Positions 34,221 through 34,267 of a stretch of 34,267 nt of DNA are shown here, one piece after another (the stretch's first letter is position 1; each line of letters begins with the position of its first letter). This DNA comes from Enhygromyxa salina (GTDB lineage Bacteria; Myxococcota_A; Polyangia; Nannocystales; Nannocystaceae): contig NZ_JMCC02000098.1 in NCBI RefSeq assembly GCF_000737335.2, positions 1-34,267 on the forward strand. Direction: 5' to 3'. The position numbers were made by a program, and so were the translations under genes. The notes beneath the pieces are model-generated. The model ran no database searches, had not been told where the DNA came from, and saw nothing but the letters and a program-made list of their open reading frames with translations.

Positions 34221-34267
34221 GGCAGTTCTTGGTCAACCACCGCTCCACTCGAGCGGGCCACCGTCCA

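Overview
The window is about 34 kb of very GC-rich bacterial chromosome. It carries eukaryote-like Ser/Thr kinases, a giant hybrid kinase/AAA/histidine kinase, and several secreted lipoproteins whose signal peptide is followed by a (Gly-Asp)n linker. Together these point to a large-genome predatory-type myxobacterium (Myxococcota), most likely of the Nannocystis/Plesiocystis/Enhygromyxa group. That placement is inference; no rRNA or other marker gene is present. I found no tRNA, rRNA, CRISPR array or complete insertion sequence.

Layout. 1-3.4 kb: 5' part of a (Gly-Asp)n lipoprotein, a RhlE-type DEAD-box helicase, a DDAH-like amidinohydrolase and a single-HKD PLD-like protein. 3.4-13.7 kb: a nine-gene minus-strand operon that is the centre of interest. 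13.7-19.4 kb: one 1893-residue signalling protein just upstream of that operon. 19.4-23.6 kb: a patchy zone with an orphan ModA, a glyoxalase II remnant, a shortened sulfatase-modifying-factor-like lipoprotein, a TM2 protein and an orphan barstar. 23.7-28.8 kb: a transglutaminase-like lipoprotein and two different Ser/Thr kinases. 29.1-34 kb: a Dph6-like PP-loop ATPase, a metzincin/lectin lipoprotein, an FG-GAP lipoprotein, and intergenic repeats at the right edge.

The operon is transcribed from about 13.6 kb down to 3.47 kb. In order it encodes an aldehyde dehydrogenase-crotonase fusion, an SDR, a small unrecognised protein, an acyl-CoA-dehydrogenase-like flavoenzyme, a free-standing amino-acid adenylating enzyme, a carrier protein, a flavin-dependent halogenase, a type III polyketide synthase and a second flavin-dependent halogenase. 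Several junctions overlap by 1-26 bases, and a strong hairpin sits at the end. Adenylating enzyme + carrier protein + ACAD + halogenase is the known toolkit for turning L-proline into a (chloro/bromo)pyrrole-2-carboxyl thioester, as in PltF/PltL/PltE/PltA of pyoluteorin or Bmp4/1/3/2 of the bromopyrroles. Here it is translationally coupled to a type III PKS rather than the type I PKS of pyoluteorin. My reading is a halogenated pyrrolyl-polyketide (pyrone, resorcinol or phloroglucinol) pathway in which the type III PKS extends a pyrrolyl starter and the second halogenase acts on the new ring. The gene families and motifs are seen in the sequence; the substrates and product are inference.

The rest of the window looks like a sensory and surface repertoire. 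One kinase has a cyclic-nucleotide-binding domain, one has a membrane-anchored extracytoplasmic DUF1566-like sensor, and the giant hybrid kinase carries an Asn where the catalytic Asp of its N-terminal kinase domain should be.
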